This document shows positions 15,620 through 25,791 of a stretch of DNA of 64,000 nt, piece by piece (positions within the stretch are counted from its first letter, which is position 1; each line of letters begins with the position of its first letter). Position numbers and translations under genes: made by a program. The stretch lies in the NCBI GenBank assembly GCA_965116785.1, contig OZ220731.1:3100001-3164000 (forward strand), given 5' to 3'. Source of the DNA: Bin87 sp965116785 (GTDB taxonomy: Bacteria; Chloroflexota; Dehalococcoidia; Lucifugimonadales; UBA3495). The notes under the pieces are model-generated. The model was not told where the DNA came from and made no database searches. It was given only the letters and a program-made list of their open reading frames with translations.

Positions 15620-16939
15620 ATGGTTTCGAAGTTCAAGAACACATTCTACGGCTGGTACGTCGTCTTCGGCTGCGCCATGGTGACGCTGGGCGTGTCGGGC
15701 GGCCAGTTCTCCTTCGGCGTGTTTCTGCACCCGATGACCGAGGAGTTCGGGTGGAGCCGGGGCACCCTGTCGCTGGCCTTTGGCATCACCTATATGATCT
15801 CCGGTCTGCTGCGGCCGCTGGCCGGATACCTGGCCGACCGGTACAACGCCAAGTGGGCCTCCCTGAGCGGCGTGGTCATCATGGGTTTCATGCTGGTGCT
15901 GCTGCCCATGGTCAACACCCTGTGGCAGCTGTACCTGGTGTTCGGCGTGATGAGCACCGGCATCACCCTGGGCACCGGCCCCATCCTCACCAAGATCGTC
16001 AGCCAGTGGTTCCTGACCCGGAGGGGGCTGACCCTGGGGATCACCGGCGGCGCGGGTTCCATGGGGGCGATGCTGCTGGTGCCGGCCACTTCCGTCTTCC
16101 TGGTCCTGCTGGACTGGCGTGAGGCGTACCTCTTCCTGGGACTGCTGTTGCTGGTGGTGGTCTTTCCCGTCGGGGCGCTCCTGATCCAGAACCAGCCCCA
16201 GGACAAGGGACTGCAGCCCTACGGGCAGGCACCCAACGGCGCAGGCGGACCGGGCGCCGGGGGCTCGCGGGGTTCGGCGGCGGCGCAGGAACACGTAACC
16301 TTCGGACAGGCCCTGCGGACCGGTTTCTTCTACCGGCTGACCTTCGGCTATTTCGTTTGAGGTTACTCGATGAGCTTCGTGAATGCTCATTTCGTGACCT
16401 ACGCCCGCGACCTGGGATACTCGCCGCTGGTGGGTGCCGGGGCGTTCAGCCTGATCGGCGCCACGGCCATCGTGGGAGCGCTGTTGCTGGGGCATTTGTC
16501 GGACCGGTACGGGAGGCGACGATTGCTGGCCGCTTCGTACGAGTTGCGCATGGCGGGTTTCGTCGTCGTCCTGCTGTCGATGGGAGTGCCGTTCCTGGGA
16601 ATACCCGCCCTGGGCGTCGTACCGTTGGTGATCGGCATGGTGCTGGTCGGCTTCTCCTGGAACGCGGTGGTCGGGATCACCGCGGCCTACGCTTCCGATG
16701 GGTTCGGCACGACCAACCTGGGGCGGATCTACGGAACGATGTTCGCCGTGATGCCCATCGGTTCGGGCATAGGTTCGGCGCTCAGCGGGTACCTGTTCGA
16801 CCTGCGGGGCAACTACGAGATCGCCATTTGGACCAACATCATCCTGCTGGTGGTGTCTGCCGCGCTGGTGTGGACCATCGGGGACAACCGCCCCGGCGCC
16901 CGGATCGCCGAACTCGCCGGCCAGCGCGCCCCGGCATAG
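15620..16939 (+). pseudogene. MFS transporter (monocarboxylate/oxalate-type) with in-frame TGA
   Basis: A single MFS reading frame of about 439 codons, split only by a TGA at 16358-16360; the frame is unchanged on both sides. The first part carries TM1-6 (FYGWYVVFGCAMV, GYLADRY, FLTRRGLTLGITGGAGS) and the central loop; the second carries TM7-12 (GHLSDRYGRRRLL, GFSWNAVVGITAAYASD). The stop stands between FGYFV and GYSMSFVNAHFVTYA, where relatives have a cysteine, so one base change from TGC/TGT explains it. It is therefore a very young pseudogene, a sequencing error, or read-through. No hairpin of bacterial SECIS type is evident just downstream, and other genes here end in TGA. Substrates of related carriers are mono- or dicarboxylates. 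Confidence 0.8.
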
Positions 16940-17031
16940 CTCCAGCCTCCGGCGCTCCGCGAATTGCTGACGGAGCATTCAAGCCGCCTTGGGGTCTGCC
17001 AAGCGCCGGTGAATCCAGCGCGGTCGGACTC

Positions 17032-17198
17032 CTCACGCGTTCCCAGTTTGCGGCGGAGAAATGTCAGAATCAGAATTTCCAAGATTCAGGGATTATCGGG
17101 ATTGGAACCATTCCGCGATGGAGATCTCCCCATCCTGCCCAATCATAAAATCCCGTAAAGCCGGCTTCTGACGACTTACGACGGTGGGTGCGCATGAG
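17032..17198. repeat. MITE-like element, type B core, copy 1
   Basis: It lies in the 315-base gene-free gap between the MFS and DUF58 genes. Left end CTCACGCGTTCCCAG (17032-17046) and right end GGGTGCGCATGAG (17186-17198) form the outer inverted repeat shared with the other elements of this window. The core (TTTGCGGCGGAGAAATGTC, later GATGGAGATCTCCCCATCCTG) is closely matched by the element at 58554-58719 and differs from the GTCATCGCGAG cores at 25.5, 36 and 40.8 kb. Confidence 0.7.
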
Positions 17199-17254
17199 GG
17201 TCGGGCTCAGGTGTCCTTGATGACCGGTACCCCCAAATCGGGTATCCTGCGTCC

Positions 17255-18523
17255 ATGCTCAGCGACCTCTGGGTAATCGCCGCCGGAATACTGATACTGG
17301 CCGGACTCCTCGCCAGCCAGTTGCTGCTGATCGTGGTTGGCGTCCTCGTCGTGCTCATCTGGCTAACGGGCAAGCACTGGCCCCGTTACGCCTTCGGCCG
17401 CCTGACCTACCAGCGTCGTCTGGAGCGCCGCCGCGCTTTCATCGGCGACGTGGTCGACTATTACATCACGGTGGACAACGGCAAGATCCTGCCCATGATC
17501 TGGCTGGATATATCCGACGCCTTTCCCATCGGGCTGCAGACCGGAGGAACGCACCAGCGGGGCGTCGGCGCCGAGGCGGAACTGGACCATCGGATCACCA
17601 CGTCGTTGCTGCCCTACCAGCGGGTGACCTGGCGTTACCAGGTGCGTTGCCGCGCCCGGGGCAATCACCGCATCGGCCCGGCCCGGCTGCGCAGCGGAGA
17701 CATGTTCGGCATCACCGCCGCCGAAAAACACGTTCCCGACGTCGAATACCTCCTGGTGTATCCGCGCATCGTCGACCTCCGCCAGATGATGAACCTCTGG
17801 GAACGCCCCCTGGGCGCCAGCCGCGGACGCCGCCTCATCCAGGACGACCCCAGCCGTTTCGTCGGCCTGCGCGACTACCGGCCCACCGACCCGCTGAAGC
17901 GCATTGACTGGAAGGCCACGGCCCGCCACGGCAAGGTCGAGGCGCGCATCTTCGAGCCGGCGGCCACCCGGCACATGCTCATCGCACTCAACGCCCGCAC
18001 GGGTGACGCCGCCTGGCAGGGCAGCAACCGCCGGCTCTTCGAGCGCGCGGTCACCGTCGCCGCCTCGGTGGCCGAATACGCCGAACGCGAGGGCTACACC
18101 TTCGGCCTGGTCAGCAACGCCGTCGCATCCTATTCCAGCAAGTGGATGTCGGTGCCCCCCGGCGGTGGGAGCCTGCAGCTCGAGGCCGTGCTGGAATCCC
18201 TGGCGATGGCCGGCCCCTTCTGGGTTGCCGAGTTGTCGGCCGTGCTGCGCACCGAGGCCGACGCCCTCACCTCTGACGCCACCGTGGTGGTTGTAACCGC
18301 CGTGCTGTCCCGGGCGGTGGTGAACGAGACCGAACAGATTCGCCGGCGGGGCCATCGCGTCGCGGTCTTCTACGCGGGAGACGGCCCGCCCGGTCCCGCG
18401 GCCGCCGAACTGCCGCCGGAGGTGCCGGTGTACCTGGTGGGTTCCAGTCTGTCCAACCTCGAGGACATCTGGCGCGACGACTGGTCGGGCGGCGGCGTCG
18501 GACAGTCGGCGGACCCGGCATAA
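17255..18523 (+). CDS. DUF58 membrane-anchored protein
   Basis: A 422-residue protein. Two N-terminal membrane segments (LWVIAAGILILAGLLASQ; LLLIVVGVLVVLIWL) precede a periplasmic-type beta region and then the DUF58 hallmark, RDYRPTDPLKRIDWKATARHG followed by KVEARIFEP, at about residues 208-234. A vWA-like C-terminal domain comes next (MLIALNARTGDA, VVVVTAVLS). DUF58 proteins usually lie beside a MoxR AAA+ ATPase and a transglutaminase/DUF4129 protein and are thought to assist maturation of envelope or metal-dependent complexes. A DUF4129 gene lies 1.2 kb downstream, but no MoxR gene is in view and a two-gene cassette intervenes. Confidence 0.88.
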   Translation: MLSDLWVIAAGILILAGLLASQLLLIVVGVLVVLIWLTGKHWPRYAFGRLTYQRRLERRRAFIGDVVDYYITVDNGKILPMIWLDISDAFPIGLQTGGTHQRGVGAEAELDHRITTSLLPYQRVTWRYQVRCRARGNHRIGPARLRSGDMFGITAAEKHVPDVEYLLVYPRIVDLRQMMNLWERPLGASRGRRLIQDDPSRFVGLRDYRPTDPLKRIDWKATARHGKVEARIFEPAATRHMLIALNARTGDAAWQGSNRRLFERAVTVAASVAEYAEREGYTFGLVSNAVASYSSKWMSVPPGGGSLQLEAVLESLAMAGPFWVAELSAVLRTEADALTSDATVVVVTAVLSRAVVNETEQIRRRGHRVAVFYAGDGPPGPAAAELPPEVPVYLVGSSLSNLEDIWRDDWSGGGVGQSADPA

Positions 18524-18730
18524 AATAGTGGACAGGCAGCCTGTCCGACGCGTTGAGCCGAAACTGTTCGCAGCCGCCCGGCATGGCGTCAGACGTACCG
18601 GGCATTGCGACACGGCACTGTGCGTCAGCGCTGCCGAGGCATGAAGGCCGTACAGCCACAGTAACCTGTTGCCCCCTGAACTGCCGTCAGATACTCTGAA
18701 ACCGACCTCAATCCTTCCCGGAGGAGCGAA

Positions 18731-19009
18731 ATGGGAAACCACCCAACATCAGACTACGACGCCATTGAAGATGCCCGAGAAACCGTCGCCGGCATTCGAG
18801 AACTCGAACGAATCTCCAAAGCCTTCCAAGAAGCACTCCAGACCCTGGATAACCCACGCTCCGGCCTGTGGGCCGGCATGACCACCGACCTGGTGCTGAG
18901 GTTCGCCCCCGACCAGTACACCCTGGCCAGGGATCTCCGTGCGATCTCGCCCAAAGGGCCAGCCACAAGCAAGTTCCTGGACCCACACCCAAGGGTGATG
19001 GTCCTATGA
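18731..19009 (+). CDS. Small hypothetical protein coupled to retropepsin-like gene
   Basis: A 92-residue soluble, mostly helical protein with a strong GGAGGAG Shine-Dalgarno sequence five bases before its ATG. I do not recognise a domain; residues 15-45 are acidic and helix-forming (EDARETVAGIRELERISKAF), and the C-terminal part has LVLRFAPDQYTLARDLRAIS. Its stop overlaps the start of the aspartyl protease gene by four bases (ATGA), which makes fixed-ratio production of the two proteins likely and suggests a partner, substrate or inhibitor of that protease. Confidence 0.65.
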   Translation: MGNHPTSDYDAIEDARETVAGIRELERISKAFQEALQTLDNPRSGLWAGMTTDLVLRFAPDQYTLARDLRAISPKGPATSKFLDPHPRVMVL

Positions 19010-19446
19010 TCCAAGGCTGGTTTGCCAACGGACAACCCACCATCCTGGCGAGGGTCCTCATGCCCAGGCTCATGGTCAACGCCTACGCTAGATTTCTGGT
19101 CGACACTGGTTCGGACTCCACCGGAATTCATCCCGACCCCATCGCGTTTGCCAACTTCCCCTACGCGCAACTGGAAAACTCCTTCGTCATCACCGGCGCA
19201 ACCGGCAGCTCGAGGCGCTTCACCGAACCCGCGACCATCGCCATTGCCAGTGCCGACGGCGCCTCCGTTTACCACTACGACGTGGACATCTGGATAGCGA
19301 CGCCCCGGGACGCCCCCACCGGACTGCCCTGCATCCTCGGTCAGGACATTCTCAAAGACCTGCGGATGACTCACGACCCCACGGACGACATCCTCACTTT
19401 TCGGGTACGCAGAGCAGACCGCACCATCGGGCTGTCAGGCCGCTGA
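19006..19446 (+). CDS. Retropepsin-like aspartyl protease
   Basis: A 146-residue single-lobe aspartyl protease. FLVDTGSDSTGIHP (about residues 29-42) holds the catalytic DTGS triad, and LPCILGQDILKDLRM is the second family hallmark (hydrophobic-hydrophobic-Gly followed by D-I-L), here near residue 108. There is no signal peptide or membrane segment, so it should act in the cytoplasm as a dimer, in the manner of retroviral proteases. It overlaps the small upstream gene by four bases. This gene pair is inserted between DUF58 and DUF4129 genes that are usually neighbours. Substrates are unknown. Confidence 0.78.
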   Translation: MIQGWFANGQPTILARVLMPRLMVNAYARFLVDTGSDSTGIHPDPIAFANFPYAQLENSFVITGATGSSRRFTEPATIAIASADGASVYHYDVDIWIATPRDAPTGLPCILGQDILKDLRMTHDPTDDILTFRVRRADRTIGLSGR

Positions 19447-19683
19447 CCAACCCGGTGCCAACCCCAGTCGCACTGGTCAGTTCGCGGTAGCGGCCCCACG
19501 TCTCGCCAACTACCGGGACGAGCACGCCAGTCGGAGTTGACACCTACCCGACTACTCTCGTGTTCTACGTCAACAGCGATCTCACAACCATGGTTTGGGG
19601 TCTAAACTGCACAAAAAATCATCTCAGGACCGATTTCTTGCGCAAAGCTCTCTAAACCCTTACTCCAATTACCTGGAAACCAT

Positions 19684-21054
19684 ATGGGCGCTTTCGCACG
19701 CTCCGCTCTCGTCGTCGGCATCGTCCTCTTCCTGGAGGGGTTCGCGGTGTATCTCGGCTGCCGCCTGTTCGCCCACGTCATCCGGCTGCCCGATGCTGCC
19801 ATCCCCTTGGGCATCGCCATTCTGGCCGTGGGGTGGTCCTTCATCCTGTCCTGGTACGTGCAGACCATCCGCTTTTCGCTGAACCTCCGGGGTGTGATCG
19901 GCCTGGGGCTGAGCGCGGTTTCGGTCCTGGTTCTGGCCGGCCTCAGCATGGGAGCCGGCTGGTTCCCCCTTGGTCAGGTGCTTTCGGGCGATTTGCGATC
20001 CGCGGCGGCGCTGGGGCTGTCGGCCATCTTCATGCTGCTGCTGTGGTGGCGGGGAACCGCCATCGCCCGCGACGACGTCACGCTGGACGTGGTTCGCAAC
20101 GCCTTCGTTCGGGGCGTGGTGGTGGTGATCGTCGCCGTGGCCGCGGACACCCTGCTGCCGGCGGCGATCATCCGCCTGCCGGCGCTGCTGGTGTTTTTCG
20201 CCACCGGTCTCGTCGGTCTGGCCATCAGCCGGTTTGCCGCCGAGGGCGGCGCAGGCCGCATGAACCGCGGCTGGATGCTCGCCATCCTGTTCAGCGTCGG
20301 CGGCGTGCTGCTGCTGGCGGTAATTCTGGGGGCGATCGGCGTCGGCGGCCTGGACGATGTAACCCGCGCCATCCTGAAGGGAGTGGCCTTCCTTGGACTG
20401 TGGACCCTCCGACCTGTCCTCCTCCTGCTGGGCCTGTTGGCGGCCGGCCTCGTCGCCGTGGGCAACTGGGTGTCCAGCCTGTTCGGTGGCGGTGACTTGA
20501 GCGGCCTGGAACTGGCCCGGCTGCAGATCCAGGAGTTTCACGAGAGCCTCCGCGAGGTTGAGGGCGATGGTCCGCCCAACCTGATCCTCACCATCATGAA
20601 GTGGCTGGCGTTTCTGGCCGCCCTGTCCCTGGCCGGCTGGGTGCTGTTCCGCATGTTTCGACGCCGGCGACTGGTCCCCGGGGACTACGCCGACGCGGAG
20701 GTCCGCGAGTCCATCTTCACCTGGGGAGGCGCTGGCCAGGACCTGGCCGACGCGCTGTCCGGATGGATGTCACGCGCCTCGGGATTACGTCGTCGCCGCC
20801 CACCGCCCACCACGCCCCGCGAGGTGTATCACCGCATGCTGGAGGTCGCCAACGCCGTCGGGTTCCCCCGTCGTGGGTCCCAAACCCCGGAGGAACACCA
20901 TCGCGCTGTTCGGGAAACTCTGCCCGATCCGCCCGTTGCCCGCATCATCGGTGGTTTCCAGCACTATTACTACGGCGCCCGCTACGAAGCCGCGGACCCG
21001 GAAGCCATGTCATCCCTGCTGGAAGACCTTGACGAATTGCAGCCTCGCCAATAG
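19684..21054 (+). CDS. DUF4129 domain membrane protein
   Basis: A 456-residue protein with about nine membrane segments in the first 270 residues, then another single segment (WLAFLAALSLAGWVLFRMF). A C-terminal cytoplasmic DUF4129 domain has TPREVYHRMLEVANAVGFPRRGSQTPEEHHRAV, ending GGFQHYYYGARYE. This domain is typically found at the end of transglutaminase-like membrane proteins that partner DUF58 and MoxR. Here the transglutaminase core itself is missing, so only the membrane and DUF4129 parts remain. It probably works with the DUF58 protein encoded at 17255; the intervening cassette is unusual. The Shine-Dalgarno sequence is weak (CTGGAAACC). Confidence 0.75.
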   Translation: MGAFARSALVVGIVLFLEGFAVYLGCRLFAHVIRLPDAAIPLGIAILAVGWSFILSWYVQTIRFSLNLRGVIGLGLSAVSVLVLAGLSMGAGWFPLGQVLSGDLRSAAALGLSAIFMLLLWWRGTAIARDDVTLDVVRNAFVRGVVVVIVAVAADTLLPAAIIRLPALLVFFATGLVGLAISRFAAEGGAGRMNRGWMLAILFSVGGVLLLAVILGAIGVGGLDDVTRAILKGVAFLGLWTLRPVLLLLGLLAAGLVAVGNWVSSLFGGGDLSGLELARLQIQEFHESLREVEGDGPPNLILTIMKWLAFLAALSLAGWVLFRMFRRRRLVPGDYADAEVRESIFTWGGAGQDLADALSGWMSRASGLRRRRPPPTTPREVYHRMLEVANAVGFPRRGSQTPEEHHRAVRETLPDPPVARIIGGFQHYYYGARYEAADPEAMSSLLEDLDELQPRQ

Positions 21055-21112
21055 AAGCATACCGCTCTAACCGAGTCTAGGTCCCGGGGCCGGCGGACGC
21101 CTGGCCGGAACG

Positions 21113-22141
21113 CTACGGTACCGGGCCGGCTCCGTACCTCGAAGGATTGGGGTTCTCCTGCTGTTGCAGGAAGCGCATCCGGGCCTGCTGCAGGTTCCCC
21201 TGGATCAGTTCGTCGCCGGGGTTCAACCGGTCGGCGCGTTCCAGATCTTCGACTGCGAGCCTGTATTCGCCCAGGCAGAAATGGGCGTACCCCCGGCAGT
21301 TGTAAGCCTCGGCGAACTGCTGGTCAAGGGCAATGGCGCGGTTGAAGTCGCCGATGGCCCGTACGTGGTCGCCCATCAGCCCCCAGGTCATGCCCCGGTG
21401 GAACCAGGCTTCGGCGCGCGCCGGGTTGATGCCAAGCGCCTGTTCGAATTCGCCCATGGCATGGCCGAAGTGCTCGCGTCGCCTGTAATCCACGCCCTGG
21501 AGGATGTGACCCTGGACCAACTGTTCCCGCGCGCTGTCGTGTGCGGCAGCGGGCTCCGCGGAGCGGTTCTCGCCATTGGCGCCTGGCGCAACCGTGGGGC
21601 GCGTTTCCGCATCGCCGGGTCGAGCAATCGGCTGCGTTCCAGCCGGCCCATCCGCCGGTTCCGGTTCCATCCCTACATCCGACACGGGAGCATCCGCAGC
21701 GGTTGGACCGGACGATGACGCGCCATACCGTCTGAGGCGCAGGCGGTGCTTGGCGCCGTCGATGCGCTTGGCTTCGTTGATGGCGCCGACGGCTGCCAGC
21801 AGCCGACCGATGGAATCGAGCGCGCGGTCCAGATCGTCATCGTCGAAGGCATCCTGGTGCGCCCAGCGGTTGCGGGTTTCGCGGATCTCGGACACGAGGC
21901 TGCGTTCGGCAGGGCCCATAGCATCGCGGAACACGTCGTTCCAGGCCATTATCATCACGCGCAGGGTGACCGAGATATCGCCGGCAATCTCGCCCAGCGC
22001 TTCAGAGTCGTCGGGGGCGTACCGCCCGGCGTCCACCGCCTCGCTCATCTTGTCGGAAACGTAGGGGCCAAGTCCGGCGGCCAGCAGCCGCAGAGCTTCA
22101 CCCACCAGGCTGTGGTTGTTGTAGGGCGCGGGGGCAGTCAT
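21113..22141 (-). CDS. Swt1-like HEPN domain protein with TPR repeats
   Basis: A 342-residue protein. Residues 1-130 are a Swt1-type HEPN domain (HSLVGEALRLLAAGLGPYV, then SEIRETRNRWAHQD, RALDSIGRLLAAVGAINEA), a helical module found in many bacterial defence and RNA-related proteins. A low-complexity, proline- and alanine-rich linker of about 70 residues follows, and then three TPR units (EQALGINPARAEAWFHRG, GDFNRAIALDQQFAEAYNCRG, EDLERADRLNPGD). The basic RNRWAH stretch is the conserved signature and may bind nucleic acid. It is convergent with the DUF4129 gene. No partner gene is adjacent. Confidence 0.75.
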   Translation of the reverse strand: MTAPAPYNNHSLVGEALRLLAAGLGPYVSDKMSEAVDAGRYAPDDSEALGEIAGDISVTLRVMIMAWNDVFRDAMGPAERSLVSEIRETRNRWAHQDAFDDDDLDRALDSIGRLLAAVGAINEAKRIDGAKHRLRLRRYGASSSGPTAADAPVSDVGMEPEPADGPAGTQPIARPGDAETRPTVAPGANGENRSAEPAAAHDSAREQLVQGHILQGVDYRRREHFGHAMGEFEQALGINPARAEAWFHRGMTWGLMGDHVRAIGDFNRAIALDQQFAEAYNCRGYAHFCLGEYRLAVEDLERADRLNPGDELIQGNLQQARMRFLQQQENPNPSRYGAGPVP

Positions 22142-22347
22142 GCGATTTCGTCCAAATCAGCGCCGGAGAGCCGGCGAAGAATCAGCGTCCACGGAAATGC
22201 TCGATCTCATTTCCTCGAGGCCAACATAGCACGAAGAAACCGCGGCCCGTCTCGTAAAACCGGGGCGATTTTGGGGCATTGATAAGCCCCCCTCCAGAAC
22301 GGAGAGAGGCTTTGTCAGCGTGTCGGGCGCCGGGATTGCTGCCAACG

Positions 22348-22490
22348 TTATTCTTCGTCGCCGTACTGTTCCCTGAGCATCTCCACTACCGCCAGGCCGG
22401 CCGGGGCGGTGGTGTCGTGTCGCGTCGCCCAGAACGCGGCCTTCAGCCATGTCGCGGAGGCGGCGGCGCATGACCTTGCCGCCGCGCTAT
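22348..22490 (-). pseudogene. Relic of the 3' end of an acetyl-CoA synthetase gene
   Basis: The minus strand here encodes GGKVMRRRLRDMAEGRVLGD and then, after a short insertion of about seven bases that shifts the frame, DTTAPAGLAVVEMLREQYGDEE with a stop at 22348. The intact Acs in this window ends SGKIMRRLLRDVAEGRALGD, DTTTLADPAVVEMLKEQYGDED, so this is a decayed second copy of the last 45 or so codons. It lies in the 403-base gap before the Uma2 gene at 22545 and about 1.0 kb from the corresponding end of the intact gene, in the same orientation. The rest of that gap holds nothing I recognise. Confidence 0.8.
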
Positions 22491-22544
22491 ACTGTGCCCG
22501 AGTGCCGCGACGAGCCAATCCCCCTGTTTTGCCGGAGGCCATAA

Positions 22545-23129
22545 ATGACTACCGTCAGGAAACTGCTGACCGCCGATGACCTGCTGGCGATGCCCGATGA
22601 CGGCAAAAAGTACGAACTGGTCCGGGGAGAACTGATTGAGATGCCGCCACCGGGTTTTATGCACGGACTCGTTGTCAGACGCATTGGGCAACGCTTTGGG
22701 AATTTTGTTGACGAGCATAGCTCGGGTTTCGTCGTAACGTCCGAAGTCGGCATCTACTCTGAACGTGATCCGGACACAGTTATATCCCCGGACTGCGCGG
22801 TTATTTCACTGGAGCGAATCCCCACGCCATTCCCCACGCGCGGTTACATTTTCGGCGTTGTGCCCGATCTGGTGGTGGAAGTAATCTCGCCCGGATACTC
22901 GACGACGGCGGCGGAAGCCCGGGCGCAGATGTGGCTGGACGCCGGCGTGCGGCTGACCCTGATAGCGTACATTGCCACGGAGGAGATAGTCGCCCACTCC
23001 GATGATGGCGCGGTGCGTCGTTTTGGCATCGGCGATACGCTGAATTGCGAGCCGGTACTGCCGGGGTTTGATTGCCAGGTGGCCGAGATTTTCGCCCGAC
23101 ATCAGGCAACGGCGGGGCAAAGCGAATAA
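22545..23129 (+). CDS. Uma2 family (DUF820) PD-(D/E)XK nuclease-like protein
   Basis: A 194-residue protein of the Uma2 family, expanded in cyanobacteria and Chloroflexota. It begins with LLTADDLLAMPDDGKKYELVRGELIEM, has the acidic strand VISPDCAVIS, and PDLVVEVISP (catalytic E of the restriction-like fold) followed by a helix with MWLDAGV. The family's usual K is not obvious. GGAGG lies six bases before the ATG. A nuclease role is inferred from the fold; a biological role is not known. It stands between the acs relic and the intact acs gene. Confidence 0.85.
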   Translation: MTTVRKLLTADDLLAMPDDGKKYELVRGELIEMPPPGFMHGLVVRRIGQRFGNFVDEHSSGFVVTSEVGIYSERDPDTVISPDCAVISLERIPTPFPTRGYIFGVVPDLVVEVISPGYSTTAAEARAQMWLDAGVRLTLIAYIATEEIVAHSDDGAVRRFGIGDTLNCEPVLPGFDCQVAEIFARHQATAGQSE

Positions 23130-23214
23130 CGATACCAGGGCTTGGGGACAGCGCCGACGGTGGCAGGTTCGTGATAAAATCAGCACATACGGTTTATCAA
23201 TGGGGGTAACGAAC

Positions 23215-23394
23215 ATGGATCTGTTTGAGCCTATTCTTGGAATGACCATGATTGTGGTTGGTCTTATCTTGCTGTTCGGAAGCATTGGCTTCCTGTTGTA
23301 TGGCATCTGGACGAGCGGCAAGAACGAGCCGAATGCATCAACATCCGTATCGGCAAGTGCCAACGATAGCCAGGCTGAGGCGGGTCAGGCATGA
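23215..23394 (+). CDS. Small single-helix membrane protein
   Basis: A 59-residue protein with one long membrane segment (ILGMTMIVVGLILLFGSIGFLLYGIW) and a short polar, alanine/serine-rich tail. The ATG at 23215 is preceded by GGGGGTAAC; an in-frame ATG at 23200 would add five residues. It is a lone small gene, convergent with acs. No family is recognised. Confidence 0.5.
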   Translation: MDLFEPILGMTMIVVGLILLFGSIGFLLYGIWTSGKNEPNASTSVSASANDSQAEAGQA

Positions 23395-23421
23395 ACGGCG
23401 CGAGCACCGGAACGCCGTAAC

Positions 23422-23457
23422 GGAAAACAGGGGCAGCCCTTGGCGGTTGCCCCTGTT
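23422..23457 (-). terminator. Rho-independent terminator of acs
   Basis: AACAGGGGCA (23426-23435) and TGCCCCTGTT (23448-23457) make a perfect 10-bp stem with a 12-base loop. On the minus strand it is followed by TTTTCC, so it suits the acs gene that ends at 23482; on the plus strand there is no T run, but it may also slow transcription from the small membrane protein gene. Confidence 0.8.
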
Positions 23458-23481
23458 GCTGTGTGAGAAGGAGACGATCAG

Positions 23482-25434
<1,953 letters not shown>

Positions 25435-25544
25435 GGTAAAGGACCTCCGGAGCGGATAACGACAGTGTCAATCACCCGCAGATATTAGCACATCGCTGCC
25501 GGGCATCTCCCGCATGATAAGATTCGCTCATCATGGGCCCGCGG

Positions 25545-25756
25545 CTCGTGCGTACCCATGTTGTCATCGCGAGGAGCACAGCCCGCTCATGGTGAGCTTG
25601 TCGAACCACGTGTTGTCATCGCGAGGAGCACAGCCCGCTCATGGTGAGCTTGTCGAACCACGTGGCGATCTCCTGGCCGGAGCAGTATCCGTTGCTCCAA
25701 CGAGATTGCCGCGCCGCGCTCGCAATGACCGGTAGGGGAAACTGGGTACGCGTGAG
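25545..25756. repeat. MITE-like element, GTCATCGCGAG core, copy 1
   Basis: It fills most of the 357-base gap between acs and the second Uma2 gene. The outer inverted repeat is CTCGTGCGTACCCA (25545-25558) with CTGGGTACGCGTGAG (25742-25756). The inner one is GTCATCGCGAG (25563) with CTCGCAATGAC (ending 25729). The core contains GCTCATGGTGAGCTTGTCGA, also present in the element at 36 kb and, inverted, near 48.2 kb. No coding capacity. Confidence 0.75.
25559..25662. repeat. 52-base tandem duplication inside the MITE-like element
   Basis: Two identical 52-base units, 25559-25610 and 25611-25662, each beginning TGTTGTCATCGCGAGGAGCA and ending in TTGTCGAACCACG. The sister elements at 36.1 kb and 40.8 kb carry the unit only once, so this is a recent duplication. 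Confidence 0.85.
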
Positions 25757-25791
25757 GGGCCACGGCGCAAAATCAGGCGGAGGAGACTCTG

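Noticed and set aside
16358..16410. Selenocysteine insertion at the MFS TGA
   Set aside because: The Cys column is suggestive, but no stem-loop at the right distance could be seen by eye and the residue has no known redox role. It is kept as a question and not annotated as a selenoprotein.
25559..25662. Possible CRISPR repeat pair
   Set aside because: The two 52-base units are directly adjacent with no spacer and belong to a palindromic mobile element; no cas gene is present.
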